NCBI GenBank assembly: GCA_964517495.1
Contig: CAZFER010000022.1
Location: 16,531-80,530 of the forward strand
Origin: CAZFER01 sp964517495
GTDB lineage: Bacteria; Hinthialibacterota; Hinthialibacteria; Hinthialibacterales; Hinthialibacteraceae
Length of the DNA stretch: 64,000 nucleotides
Direction: 5' to 3'
A program made the translations under genes and the position numbers. The notes below the pieces were generated by a model. That model worked only from the letters and a program-made list of their open reading frames with translations. It was not told the DNA's origin and did not search any database. Of the stretch, positions 7,892 to 15,807 are shown one piece after another (position 1 is the stretch's first letter; the number at the start of each line of letters is the position of its first letter).

Positions 7892-9127
7892 TTATTCCCC
7901 AAAATAATGATAAAACACCTCACACAAGCCTTCGCCGAATTGCTCCCAATCACGTCCAAAAGGTTCTTTCTCCAAACCGGCGATCCAATCGCAGTTGAGT
8001 TCTTGCACCAATGCATCAATGCCAAAGCGAGTAAGTAAACCTTCTCCGATACTTCCCGGATTGCGAAAGTTCTTGCCGGTGCTCCCTTCCGTAAACCAGG
8101 TATGTTTTCGCAGCAGTGTTTCGTAGCGTTCCATGTTTTTTAAATACTCTCCAACATGTGGGATATCCGGACGGCTCACGTGAATCTTGCCGCTATTGTC
8201 ATTGTGCAGATCGATGGCTAAATCAGGCTTCTGGCCATTTTCAATCATCTTCTCCAGCCACTTTTCCAGTGCATGATTTTCAGGGCACAGTTTGGGATCA
8301 GCCGGTTTATCCCATTTACGGTTTAAATCCATACCTAAAACATTAAAGCGGGTATAACCACGAGCGACACCGTCCTTATTAGCCATCGGCATGATGTATA
8401 CAGCAAACCGTTCGAGGAAGTGTTTGGCTTGCTCATCATCCTGCAAGAGACGTCGAATCAGCCCTTGGACCACCCAATTCCCACCCGCTTCCCAGGGATG
8501 AGCGCGTGCCCGGAGATACACACGATGGGGCGCATCGGTTTTGCCAACTCGGATAATTTCGAGATGACGGCCTTCAACGGTTTTGCCAATATTGGAAACA
8601 TGAACCAATGGATGATCTTCAATATCTCTGATTAAATGGCGTAGATCACTTAGGCGATAAGGTTCCATCCGCGCTACGATTATTTTCTCAGAACTCATAT
8701 GAAGGTTAATCTTAACGAGGTTGTCTTCTGTTTTCTCGGCGGGCATTACTTTCCATTCACCTGAATCGTCCAGAAGGTGGATATGGGTGCGTTCGGAGAT
8801 AGGCGAACTCATCCGGCCATTCCAGACATTGTAAAAATTTTTCATGTAAACAACAATGTCAGAACCTTTCTCTCCCTGCACCTGAAACAACCAATGGCCA
8901 TTGGCCCGGTTGGGTGATGATCGTTCATGGTCATAAATTAACTCAATAAGAACCGATCCGTCATCCTGGATTGTCCAATTGAGCGGAGAAGCATTCTCAA
9001 AGGCGGTATAAATAAAATGGAGTGGATGATCACGTTGCGCAGGATTGTTGGTTTCAGCTGAAAATGTAGCGGTTGAGAATACAACAAGAAAAGTTATATC
9101 GAGTAGAGATAAAATACGGCGAGTCAT
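7892..9127 (-). CDS. Secreted M14-family zinc carboxypeptidase
   Basis: A metallocarboxypeptidase of 411 residues when started at ATG 9125-9127. That start is preferred because GGAAGG lies just upstream and the product then begins with a signal peptide (MTRRILSLLDITFLVVFSTATFSA). A longer frame to 9169 lacks this. After an N-terminal beta-sandwich (about residues 30-160, like that of cytosolic-type carboxypeptidases) comes the M14 domain. Zinc ligands are H210 and E213 in RAHPWEAGG and H308 in AIDLHND; the catalytic glutamate is E376 in VQELN. A conserved MDLNRKWD stretch lies at about 266. It probably trims C-terminal residues from peptides in the periplasm or outside. The gene stands alone between the TA cluster and pheS. 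Confidence 0.9.
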   Translation of the reverse strand: MTRRILSLLDITFLVVFSTATFSAETNNPAQRDHPLHFIYTAFENASPLNWTIQDDGSVLIELIYDHERSSPNRANGHWLFQVQGEKGSDIVVYMKNFYNVWNGRMSSPISERTHIHLLDDSGEWKVMPAEKTEDNLVKINLHMSSEKIIVARMEPYRLSDLRHLIRDIEDHPLVHVSNIGKTVEGRHLEIIRVGKTDAPHRVYLRARAHPWEAGGNWVVQGLIRRLLQDDEQAKHFLERFAVYIMPMANKDGVARGYTRFNVLGMDLNRKWDKPADPKLCPENHALEKWLEKMIENGQKPDLAIDLHNDNSGKIHVSRPDIPHVGEYLKNMERYETLLRKHTWFTEGSTGKNFRNPGSIGEGLLTRFGIDALVQELNCDWIAGLEKEPFGRDWEQFGEGLCEVFYHYFGE

Positions 9128-9252
9128 TTGACACCTTCCATTCTGAAATATATTTATATCAGATGCCAAGATGCCATATTTTTCAGTGAAATGTTAGGCC
9201 TTTAATGATGAGTTAAAACTCAAGAATAATGGAGTCAATGGAGGAACAGATA

Positions 9253-10296
9253 TTAACGAAACTGCTTGAGCATTCGAATATCATTCTCATAGAATAGGCG
9301 GATATCGGTCACACCGAATTTAAGCATGGCAAATCGTTCGATGCCAAGTCCAAATGCAAAGCCAGTGTACGTTTCAGAATCATACCCAACCGCTTCAAAA
9401 ACTGCAGGATTTACCATTCCACAACCAAGCACTTCGATCCAACCTGTTCCTTTGCAAAGGCGGCAGTTGGGATCGGGCCCTGTGCAGGCAAAGCAGGTAA
9501 TGTCCACTTCCGCACTCGGTTCAGTGAATGGGAAAAAGGAGGGTCGAAAGCGGGTTTTGGTTTCAGGTGAAAAGATCCGATGGATCATCAAATCAAGCGT
9601 CCCTTTTAGATCACGGAAAGAAATATCCGTATCCACCACCAATCCCTCAATCTGGGAAAACATGGGGGAGTGAGTGATATCTGAATCGCATCGATAAACT
9701 CGCCCCGGTGCGATCATGCGCAATGGAGGTTTATGCGTTTCCATATAACGGATCTGCACCGGCGATGTGTGAGTGCGTAAAACATGGCCGCTTTTCATGA
9801 AAAAGGTATCCTGCATATCACGGGCAGGATGATCAGCGGGTATATTTAATGCTTCAAAGTTGTAATATTCGCTCTCAATTTCAGGACCATCTGCGATGTC
9901 ATAACCCATTGAATAGAAAAGGTCTTCCACTTCCTGTTGAATTCGGACCAAGGGATGGAGTGCACCACGGCGCTGCCACGTTCCCGGTAATGTTACATCG
10001 ACCTGATCTTCCTCCAGTCGCTGCTGGGCTTCCTGGGATTTAAGGGTTTCAAGGCGTTGGTTATAAAAGTCTTCCAGCTTATCGGCAACTTGATTGGCTA
10101 ATTGACCGGCAACAGGCCGCTCTTCCGCCGATAATTTACCCAACCCACGCAAAATCCCTTTGACGACTCCCTTTTTACCGAGGAATTTCGTCCGGGCTTC
10201 GTAAAGAGATTGTGGAGTATCAGCTGACTTAAACTCCTCAATTCCTTTTTGTTGGGCCTCTTCTAATTGTGACCGAATATCATCGCTGGTAGACAT
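9253..10296 (-). CDS. pheS: Phenylalanine-tRNA ligase alpha subunit
   Basis: A class II aminoacyl-tRNA synthetase alpha chain of 347 residues. The N-terminal coiled-coil arm (about 1-90) precedes the catalytic core with GAGHPL-like LHPLVRIQQEVEDLFYSMGY, the motif 2 region (HTSPVQIRYM, then RVYRCDSDITHSPMFSQIEG) and FFPFTEPSAEVDI. Motif 3 is GFAFGLGIERFAMLK. I place the start at ATG 10294-10296 (MSTSDDIRSQLEEA). The open frame continues upstream into rplT, which is not plausible coding. It is the last gene of the infC-rpmI-rplT-pheS cluster. The expected partner pheT does not follow; a carboxypeptidase gene does. The beta subunit must therefore be encoded elsewhere. Confidence 0.95.
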   Translation of the reverse strand: MSTSDDIRSQLEEAQQKGIEEFKSADTPQSLYEARTKFLGKKGVVKGILRGLGKLSAEERPVAGQLANQVADKLEDFYNQRLETLKSQEAQQRLEEDQVDVTLPGTWQRRGALHPLVRIQQEVEDLFYSMGYDIADGPEIESEYYNFEALNIPADHPARDMQDTFFMKSGHVLRTHTSPVQIRYMETHKPPLRMIAPGRVYRCDSDITHSPMFSQIEGLVVDTDISFRDLKGTLDLMIHRIFSPETKTRFRPSFFPFTEPSAEVDITCFACTGPDPNCRLCKGTGWIEVLGCGMVNPAVFEAVGYDSETYTGFAFGLGIERFAMLKFGVTDIRLFYENDIRMLKQFR

Positions 10297-10366
10297 CGTA
10301 TCCTGAATAATATCAATCCACACCATAGTTTGTGTGGCATACGGTAAATCAATAATTAAACGATTC

Positions 10367-10723
10367 TTATTGCAGTGCGGATTTCGCGACAGAAACCAGC
10401 TCACGGAAGGAAGCCGGATCAGAAACGGCCAGTTCCGCCAGGATTTTACGGTTGATATCCACACCTGCCTTGTTTAATCCACCCATAAAACTACTGTATG
10501 ACATGCCTTCCATCTTGGCGGCGGCTCCAATACGGGTGATCCAAAGGCGGCGAAAATCACGTTTTCGGTTTCGGCGGTCCCGATAGGCATATTGAAGGGC
10601 TTTATAGACTCCATGACGGGCGGCACGAATTTGATTTCGCCGTCCGAGCCGGTTTCCTTTTGCGGCTCTTAGTATTTTCTTTCTGCGTTTACGCGAAGCG
10701 GCTTGGCTGATTGCGCGAGGCAT
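10367..10723 (-). CDS. rplT: 50S ribosomal protein L20
   Basis: Highly basic 118-residue protein matching L20 from end to end: RKRRKKILRAAKGNRLGRRNQIRAA near the N-terminus, then YAYRDRRNRKRDFRRLWITRIGAA, and GGLNKAGVDINRKILAELAV. L20 binds 23S rRNA early in large-subunit assembly and in many bacteria also represses its own operon by binding the leader. It sits between rpmI and pheS in the classical order. ATG at 10723 is preceded by a GGAGAG-type site. No anomalies. Confidence 0.98.
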   Translation of the reverse strand: MPRAISQAASRKRRKKILRAAKGNRLGRRNQIRAARHGVYKALQYAYRDRRNRKRDFRRLWITRIGAAAKMEGMSYSSFMGGLNKAGVDINRKILAELAVSDPASFRELVSVAKSALQ

Positions 10724-10747
10724 TTTACTCTCCTGAATAATAAGTAT

Positions 10748-10951
10748 TTATTGTGCAAGCATACGTTTTACACGCTTGACTTCCGAACTATCAACAAGGG
10801 TTTGTTGACGTAGTCTGCGTTTTCGTTTGGTGTTCTTTTTGGTACGGATATGGCTCAAATAGGCCCTTTCCCGTTTGAACTTCCCATTTTTTGTTTTACG
10901 GAAGCGCTTGGCCGCTCCACGATTGGTTTTCATTTTTGGTCCTGATGCCAT
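10748..10951 (-). CDS. rpmI: 50S ribosomal protein L35
   Basis: A 67-residue very basic protein with the L35 pattern KMKTNRGAAKRFRKTKNGKFKRERAY and the C-terminal KKNTKRKRRLRQQTLVD. It ends KRMLAQ, slightly longer than many homologues. It lies 24 bases before rplT and 26 bases after infC, forming the usual infC-rpmI-rplT transcription unit of the large ribosomal subunit. Confidence 0.97.
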   Translation of the reverse strand: MASGPKMKTNRGAAKRFRKTKNGKFKRERAYLSHIRTKKNTKRKRRLRQQTLVDSSEVKRVKRMLAQ

Positions 10952-10977
10952 GATTGTCCTCTTACTGATTATATTAA

Positions 10978-11658
10978 TTAATTTTCCTCTAAACTTTGCT
11001 CCTCAGGTTGCTGCTTTTGATCCTCAGTCGATTCCATCTTGTTTGAGGAATCATCATCCTCATTCTCTTTCTTCTTTTCGTCTTCGTCTTCTTCTTCTTT
11101 GGATTTACGTTGCTTCACGGGAAGAGGTGCCAATGTCATATTCATAAAGCGCCCTTCCTGCCGAGGTTTCTGTTCAATGCTCGCAAGATCCGAAAGATCA
11201 TTTATAAGGCGTTCCATCACTTTCAATCCAAGTTCTTTATGTGCCATTTCCCGGCCACGGAACTGAAGAATAAAACGTACCTTATCACCGTGTTCAAGAA
11301 ATTTGACCGCATTATTGAATTTGAAATCATAATCATGTTTTTCAATGCGGGGGCGAAGCTTGATCTCCTTGACTACAATCTGTTTCTGCTTTTTCTTGGC
11401 GTCTTTTTGCTTTTTGGCCTGTTGGTACTTATACTGCCCATAATCCATGATTCGGCAGACATGGGGCTTGGATTTTGCGCTCACTTCAACTAAATCAAGT
11501 TGAGCCTCTTGCGCTTTTTCCAAAGCCTCCTTGACCGAAACCACCCCAACATGCTCGCCTTCTTGGTCGATCAATCGGATTTCATTCTCTTGGATCATTT
11601 CATTGATCCGGGTATTATCACGTGATGCTTCCCGCCTGAACGGTTTTTTATTTCTAAT
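10978..11658 (-). CDS. infC: Translation initiation factor IF-3, probable ATT start
   Basis: IF-3 binds the 30S subunit and proofreads start-codon choice. The N-terminal domain (RINEMIQENEIRLIDQEGEHVGVV) and C-terminal domain (KEIKLRPRIEKHDYDFKFNNAVKFLEHGDKVRFILQFRGREM) are both clear. The first ATG (11596-11598) would cut into the conserved N-terminus. In the same frame, RRE-ASRDNTRINE precedes it and the only suitable codon is ATT at 11656-11658, with GAGGAG 11 bases upstream. ATT is the known start of infC in enterobacteria and lets IF-3 limit its own synthesis. The product would be 226 residues; the last 40 or so are Glu/Asp/Lys-rich and lie beyond the normal end of the family. First gene of infC-rpmI-rplT-pheS. 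Confidence 0.92.
   Translation of the reverse strand: MRNKKPFRREASRDNTRINEMIQENEIRLIDQEGEHVGVVSVKEALEKAQEAQLDLVEVSAKSKPHVCRIMDYGQYKYQQAKKQKDAKKKQKQIVVKEIKLRPRIEKHDYDFKFNNAVKFLEHGDKVRFILQFRGREMAHKELGLKVMERLINDLSDLASIEQKPRQEGRFMNMTLAPLPVKQRKSKEEEDEDEKKKENEDDDSSNKMESTEDQKQQPEEQSLEEN
11656..11658 (-). promoter_or_regulatory. infC: Non-canonical ATT initiation codon of infC
   Basis: Upstream of the first ATG the frame is open for 20 codons back to this ATT and is closed by TGA four codons further on. Those codons encode conserved IF-3 residues (NTRINE). A GAGGAG Shine-Dalgarno lies 11 bases before it. No ATG, GTG or TTG exists in that interval. Confidence 0.75.
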
Positions 11659-11771
11659 TGAAAATCACGCTCCTCTCTCTAAAAATGAAGCCTTTTCTGT
11701 TAATATGATATGTACTATTCACAAAATTTCAATCACCTATCGGATTACTTGAATCCAAAATGGGCATTATG

Positions 11772-11797
11772 AAAAAAGAGACCGTCGACTCGGTCCC
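11772..11797 (-). terminator. Terminator downstream of tRNA-Val
   Basis: Read on the minus strand, GACCG pairs with CGGTC around a 6-base loop, flanked by an extra G-C pair, and six T residues follow. It lies about 70 bases beyond the tRNA-Val 3' end and before the infC leader, so it should separate the two transcripts at least partly. Confidence 0.65.
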
Positions 11798-11867
11798 TTA
11801 TCCTCGCATCTATTTGTAAATAAGACATTCCTTCAATGATGTCTTTATAGAGGATTTGGTTAATCAA

Positions 11868-11944
11868 TGGTGGGTCGTACTGGATTTGAACCAGTGACCT
11901 CTTGCATGTCAAGCAAGCACTCTAACCAGCTGAGCTAACGACCC
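11868..11944 (-). tRNA. tRNA-Val (anticodon GAC)
   Basis: The minus strand folds into a standard cloverleaf: acceptor GGGTCGT/ACGACCC, D-arm around TTAGCTCAGCTGGTTAGAG, anticodon stem CTTGC/GCAAG with loop TTGACAT (anticodon GAC, reading valine codons), and T-arm with GGTTCAAATCC. Discriminator A is followed by an encoded CCA. Length is 77 bases. Confidence 0.95.
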
Positions 11945-12160
11945 CTATAACACATTTTCTCTAAAGGCTACCCTAAAAAATCCGCCCTTTGTACACATTT
12001 ATTACATGCAAACTAGAATTATATGTGAAAGTATGGCTTGAATCAATGCCCTGTAAAGATTGAAAATGCGGATATTGTGAAAATTCCGCTAAAAAATCAG
12101 ATTTTGGTTTTCTTCCCATCGATCACCAGCTTTATTTATGTATTAGCAATTCAACGATAA

Positions 12161-12328
12161 TTATTTTGCTGTATACTCTGGGCATTCCCGAGCGTTAGGG
12201 CGCTCAGGCCGTGTACAAACATTTCCATAGTTCCATTTACATGAATCACATAAAAAGACACTCCCTAATGTCTTGGCTTTGATTTTTGTTCTCCAATTTT
12301 TCCATTTTTGCAATAATTTAGAAAACAT
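12161..12328 (-). CDS. Small four-cysteine protein of unknown function
   Basis: A 55-residue reading frame not noticed by size cut-offs. It starts at ATG 12326-12328 behind GAGG (7 bases upstream) and ends at TAA 12161-12163. The N-terminal 25 residues are basic (LLQKWKNWRTKIKAKT). The second half holds C27-x2-C30 in FLCDSCKWNYGN, then C38 and C49 in VCTRPERPNARECPEY. Four cysteines spaced like this suggest a zinc-ribbon or Fe-S knuckle. It lies alone between tRNA-Val and the formyltransferase gene on the same strand. I do not recognise a named family; the CTRPERPNA segment looks conserved in style. It could bind RNA or DNA, but that is guesswork. Confidence 0.65.
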   Translation of the reverse strand: MFSKLLQKWKNWRTKIKAKTLGSVFLCDSCKWNYGNVCTRPERPNARECPEYTAK

Positions 12329-12420
12329 ATAAACCTCAAAATTGTAAATCTATCATTTTGAGCAGAAAAGATAGTGGATTTATTATATCACTATTCACAC
12401 AAAATTGAATAATTTGTCTT

Positions 12421-14115
12421 CTATCTCTTCAATAGCTTGGTAAAACCACGTTTTATGGTTTGCACAAAAGCGCTGGGTATGAACTTGACATTTCGTCCAT
12501 CCACCACTGTGAGATTATGAAAACCGCTAAGAGTATGGCAGCCATCCGGATAGGGGCTTGCATGATCAGGCTTAACCACTGCGGCTTCCTCTTCACAAAA
12601 TTTAACCGCTGAACATTCCTGTATACGATTGATGACCACCCGGCCTCCATAGGCGGAAGAACAGTCTTGAGCAGGCCGATAAAGTTGACCTTCATGAACA
12701 AATGGTGTTCCGGCAGGGCGGCTGGAACGAATATCGGTTTTAACAGGATTATTCGCGTGAGGAGTAAAGAGACCAAAAGGTGAGTCTGCGTACCAAAGCC
12801 AAAGTTTATGACAAGGCCCATCCTCTTGATTGGTGGCCGCTAACCACCAGCGCTCCTTTAATTGGAAGAGTGTCGCGTCAACACCTTGAAACTGCTCAAC
12901 CAACACTGCACATTTCTCCCACTCAAAAGGGAAATTAGTAGCCTTGTAAAGGACTATTTCTCCGGATTCATAGGTTTCAGGTATACAATAAATATCATCC
13001 TCATATTCCAGCAAAAATGGATAAGAACGATGAAATTCTGACTCCAAAACCGGCTTGGGTTGAATTGATGAAGGATCATCTTTGAACTGAACACAAAATA
13101 AACGCCCTTTATCAATCCGGTAATCCAATTGCTCAAATAGGATTGTTGTAATCCCATCCTTTTTTATAGCAAAAGGATCAGCATAAAATTCATGTGAATC
13201 TGGAGAAGGTAACCACTTGATTTCAGGGGACTTATCTGATGTAATATAATCCTGAATCGGTTGTTGGGCAACGCCGATATTCCAATGGTTATGGCGAAAA
13301 AGAGAAGTGAAAACTTGCCGCATTGTATGTTTGATGATCTTACTGACATAAACAAGCATTTGCAAATTCGTTGGAGAATAGAAGATAGGTGCATCCGTTT
13401 TGGAGGGCGCCGCTTCTATATAATCGGTTATTCCATTTCGAATATCGATACAGACTTGTGAGGGCCATAACGCACTTTCATAAAATGCCTGATTTAGGTT
13501 GCGCTTATAGGATGTTAAGTTGGTAGGGAAAAAACCTTTTTTAAGCACCACTCCCCCATCAAGCCGGTTGGTTAATCGCTGCAGGATTGTTGCCGTTACC
13601 GGGTCGTTATGATAAATTTCCCAAAAGCAGGGTGGACCGCCACGGTATTTCTCCTCATCATCATGATGAAAAGACCATACCCCATACCTCGCAGATTTTA
13701 ATACATCCCCACGAATAATCCCAAATGCGAAACGGAGGATAAAATCAAGATTATGCTGACGAATGGCTTCAATATCTTCATCGCGAAAGTATTGGGAAAA
13801 CTTACCCTTTTTTATAATCCGGCAGGGAAGGGATGAAACATCCTTCAGCTCCTCACTCAAGTCAACAGGCATCGACGCCTTTGGTTTGGCCCAAAAATTA
13901 TTGAACAGTTGAAAGAAAAGCTGATTCCAACGAATGCGCTTAAACCTGTTAGCGAAGGAATAAAAATCAGTGGATCCTTTATCAATAATAAATAAGGATA
14001 ATTCAACGTTCGGAAGTTCAAGCAGTTTCTTGATGCAATACGCTTGCCATGCAGGAAAGGTTGTGTTGAAACACATCACACCAAAACGGATAGGGGGATA
14101 ATTGGATGAAGTCAT
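12421..14115 (-). CDS. Formyltransferase-like / five-bladed propeller fusion protein
   Basis: The N-terminal half (about residues 8-215) resembles the formyltransferase fold of Fmt and ArnA: IRFGVMCFNTTFPAWQAYCIKKLL, then ILRFAFGIIRGDVLKSARYGVWSFHHDDEEKYRGGPPCFW and RLDGGVVLKKGFFP. The histidine pair and Asp/Gly features are those expected near the active site. The second half (about 290-530) starts KWLPSPDSHEFYADPFAIKKDG and contains repeated blade strands (PFLLEYEDDIYCIPETYESGEIVLYKA). This is like the N-terminal propeller of glucosamine inositolphosphorylceramide transferases. The combination suggests modification of a nucleotide-activated amino sugar for surface glycan. It follows phoU by 30 bases and may be read through from the phosphate operon. 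Confidence 0.75.
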   Translation of the reverse strand: MTSSNYPPIRFGVMCFNTTFPAWQAYCIKKLLELPNVELSLFIIDKGSTDFYSFANRFKRIRWNQLFFQLFNNFWAKPKASMPVDLSEELKDVSSLPCRIIKKGKFSQYFRDEDIEAIRQHNLDFILRFAFGIIRGDVLKSARYGVWSFHHDDEEKYRGGPPCFWEIYHNDPVTATILQRLTNRLDGGVVLKKGFFPTNLTSYKRNLNQAFYESALWPSQVCIDIRNGITDYIEAAPSKTDAPIFYSPTNLQMLVYVSKIIKHTMRQVFTSLFRHNHWNIGVAQQPIQDYITSDKSPEIKWLPSPDSHEFYADPFAIKKDGITTILFEQLDYRIDKGRLFCVQFKDDPSSIQPKPVLESEFHRSYPFLLEYEDDIYCIPETYESGEIVLYKATNFPFEWEKCAVLVEQFQGVDATLFQLKERWWLAATNQEDGPCHKLWLWYADSPFGLFTPHANNPVKTDIRSSRPAGTPFVHEGQLYRPAQDCSSAYGGRVVINRIQECSAVKFCEEEAAVVKPDHASPYPDGCHTLSGFHNLTVVDGRNVKFIPSAFVQTIKRGFTKLLKR

Positions 14116-14144
14116 GGGCAGGTCAATTGTATACCTGGCATGTG

Positions 14145-14795
14145 TTATAAAACATGGCGCGTTATCTTCCCTTTGACCAGATAAATGGTCTCCTCAGCAA
14201 TATGGGTTGCCATATCGGCCATTCGTTCATAATGACGTACCAGCGAAGACAGGTCAAATAGATTTTCGGCTTGCTCGGGAAATTCCTGAATGTCTTTGAT
14301 GATCGTTTCCGTAAAATATTTACGGAATGCATCAACTTTCTTGTCATCAGCACATACTTTATAAGCCAGGTCGCTATCCTGGTTAAAGAAAGCATCCAGG
14401 CTGTTTTTAACTTGCTGTTTCGCCAAGTAAGCCATTTCACTTAAATTAAATGAGAAATCAGGACGATTGCTTATTAGAATTGACACGGATCGCTTGGCAA
14501 TATTGGCTGCATAATCTCCTATACGTTCCAAACTGGTGTTAATTTTGAATATAGCAACCACGTATCGCATATCGGTCGCAACCGGTTGATGAAGAACCAG
14601 GATTCGAAGGCATTCTTCTTCGATTTTAACTTCAAGTTCATCCACTTTAACATCAGCATCGATCACTTCCTGGGCTTTCTCCTGGTCATGTTCTTCCATG
14701 GCGGCAATTGCCTTCGATATCGCCCACATTATATGAAGACGTTGATTATGAAGCAATTCTTTTAGTACATCGAGTTCTTTTTGTAATAAGCTCAT
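14145..14795 (-). CDS. phoU: Phosphate transport system regulatory protein PhoU
   Basis: A 216-residue protein with two PhoU helical repeats. The first has AMEEHDQEKAQEVIDADVKVDELEVKIEEECLRILVLHQPVATDMRYVVAIFKINTSLERIGDYAANIAKR, the second AFFNQDSDLAYKVCADDKKVDAFRKYF and VRHYERMADMATHIAEETIYL. The E/DxxxD motifs that hold metal clusters are present in both. PhoU restrains phosphate uptake and links PstSCAB to the PhoR/PhoB sensor. ATG at 14795 has GGAG 7 bases upstream, and the gene follows pstB by 61 bases. No phoB/phoR is in this window. Confidence 0.96.
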   Translation of the reverse strand: MSLLQKELDVLKELLHNQRLHIMWAISKAIAAMEEHDQEKAQEVIDADVKVDELEVKIEEECLRILVLHQPVATDMRYVVAIFKINTSLERIGDYAANIAKRSVSILISNRPDFSFNLSEMAYLAKQQVKNSLDAFFNQDSDLAYKVCADDKKVDAFRKYFTETIIKDIQEFPEQAENLFDLSSLVRHYERMADMATHIAEETIYLVKGKITRHVL

Positions 14796-14856
14796 TAAAA
14801 TACTCCGATACGATCATCTCAAATAATTATCAGACGGTTTTGAATCGGCAATAGCC

Positions 14857-15789
14857 TCAACCAAAGCGTCCCGTCACATAAGATTCCGTATCTTTGAGGT
14901 GAGGATTTGAAAATATTGTTTCCGTCGGTCCATATTCAACGATATGGCCGAGATACATGAAAGCAGTAAAATCACTTACACGGGCCGCCTGTTGCATGTT
15001 GTGGGTCACGATAAGTATGGAATATTCCCCTTTTAATCGATCGATGAGATCCTCAATCTTTCCAGTTGCAATGGGATCCAACGCCGAGCAAGGTTCATCC
15101 ATCAACAAAACTTCTGGCTCCGCCGCAATAGCGCGGGCAATACAAAGCCGCTGCTGCTGACCTCCTGATAATCCCAATGCGCTTTGATGGATACGGTCTT
15201 TCACTTCTTCCAATAGCGCAGCACCCTGTAAACTCTTTTCACATACTTCTTTTAATATATTTTTATTGCGTTCTCCCGAAATTCTCAATGGATAGACCAC
15301 ATTTTCGAAAATACTCATGGGAAAAGGATTCGATTTTTGAAACACCATCCCCATGCGTTTACGCAATTCAATAACATCCACTGAGACATCATAGATCGAA
15401 TCACCATTTAATAGTATATCCCCCTGTATTTTTACAATACCCAACAAATCATTCAGGCGATTGACTGACCTTAAAAGCGTTGATTTCCCACACCCGGATG
15501 GACCAACCAATGCCGTGACCTTTCCTTTGGGTATCTTCATCGTGATAGTATGAAGTGCTTGAGTTGTCCCATACCAGAGACAAAAATCAATTATATCAAT
15601 TACCGATTCCTCTTGGTAAACTTCCTCATGAATATCGGCTTCTATTTGATCTCCCCGAATGATGGACTGGAGGATTCCGTTAGTCAGATTAGATTCATTT
15701 ATGGTGGATGAAGGGGATGGCATCGTGGAATTCATCGATAGATCTTCATTCAACTGTATCGATTTTTCCTTTGAATGTGTATAAGGCAT
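14857..15789 (-). CDS. pstB: Phosphate ABC transporter ATP-binding protein PstB
   Basis: The PstB ATPase: Walker A GPSGCGKSTLLR, the PstB-typical RMGMVFQKSNPFPMSIFENVVYPLR, signature LSGGQQQRLCIARAIA, Walker B VLLMDEPCSALDP and switch HNMQQAARVSDFTAFMYLG. It powers phosphate import through PstC/PstA. The ORF has 310 residues, about 50 more than typical. The surplus is an N-terminal tail rich in Ser, Asn and Glu (about 1-60) without recognisable domain. The start at 15789 has AAGGAG upstream; a later ATG (codon 19) has no visible ribosome site. Located between pstA and phoU in the normal order. Confidence 0.95.
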   Translation of the reverse strand: MPYTHSKEKSIQLNEDLSMNSTMPSPSSTINESNLTNGILQSIIRGDQIEADIHEEVYQEESVIDIIDFCLWYGTTQALHTITMKIPKGKVTALVGPSGCGKSTLLRSVNRLNDLLGIVKIQGDILLNGDSIYDVSVDVIELRKRMGMVFQKSNPFPMSIFENVVYPLRISGERNKNILKEVCEKSLQGAALLEEVKDRIHQSALGLSGGQQQRLCIARAIAAEPEVLLMDEPCSALDPIATGKIEDLIDRLKGEYSILIVTHNMQQAARVSDFTAFMYLGHIVEYGPTETIFSNPHLKDTESYVTGRFG

Positions 15790-15807
15790 TGTAAAATGAA
15801 TCTCCTT

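Noticed and set aside
9125..9252. Expected pheT after pheS
   Set aside because: The downstream gene is an M14 peptidase; no beta-subunit sequence in any frame nearby.
10297..10464. 56-codon extension of pheS
   Set aside because: It overlaps rplT on the same strand and lacks PheS similarity.
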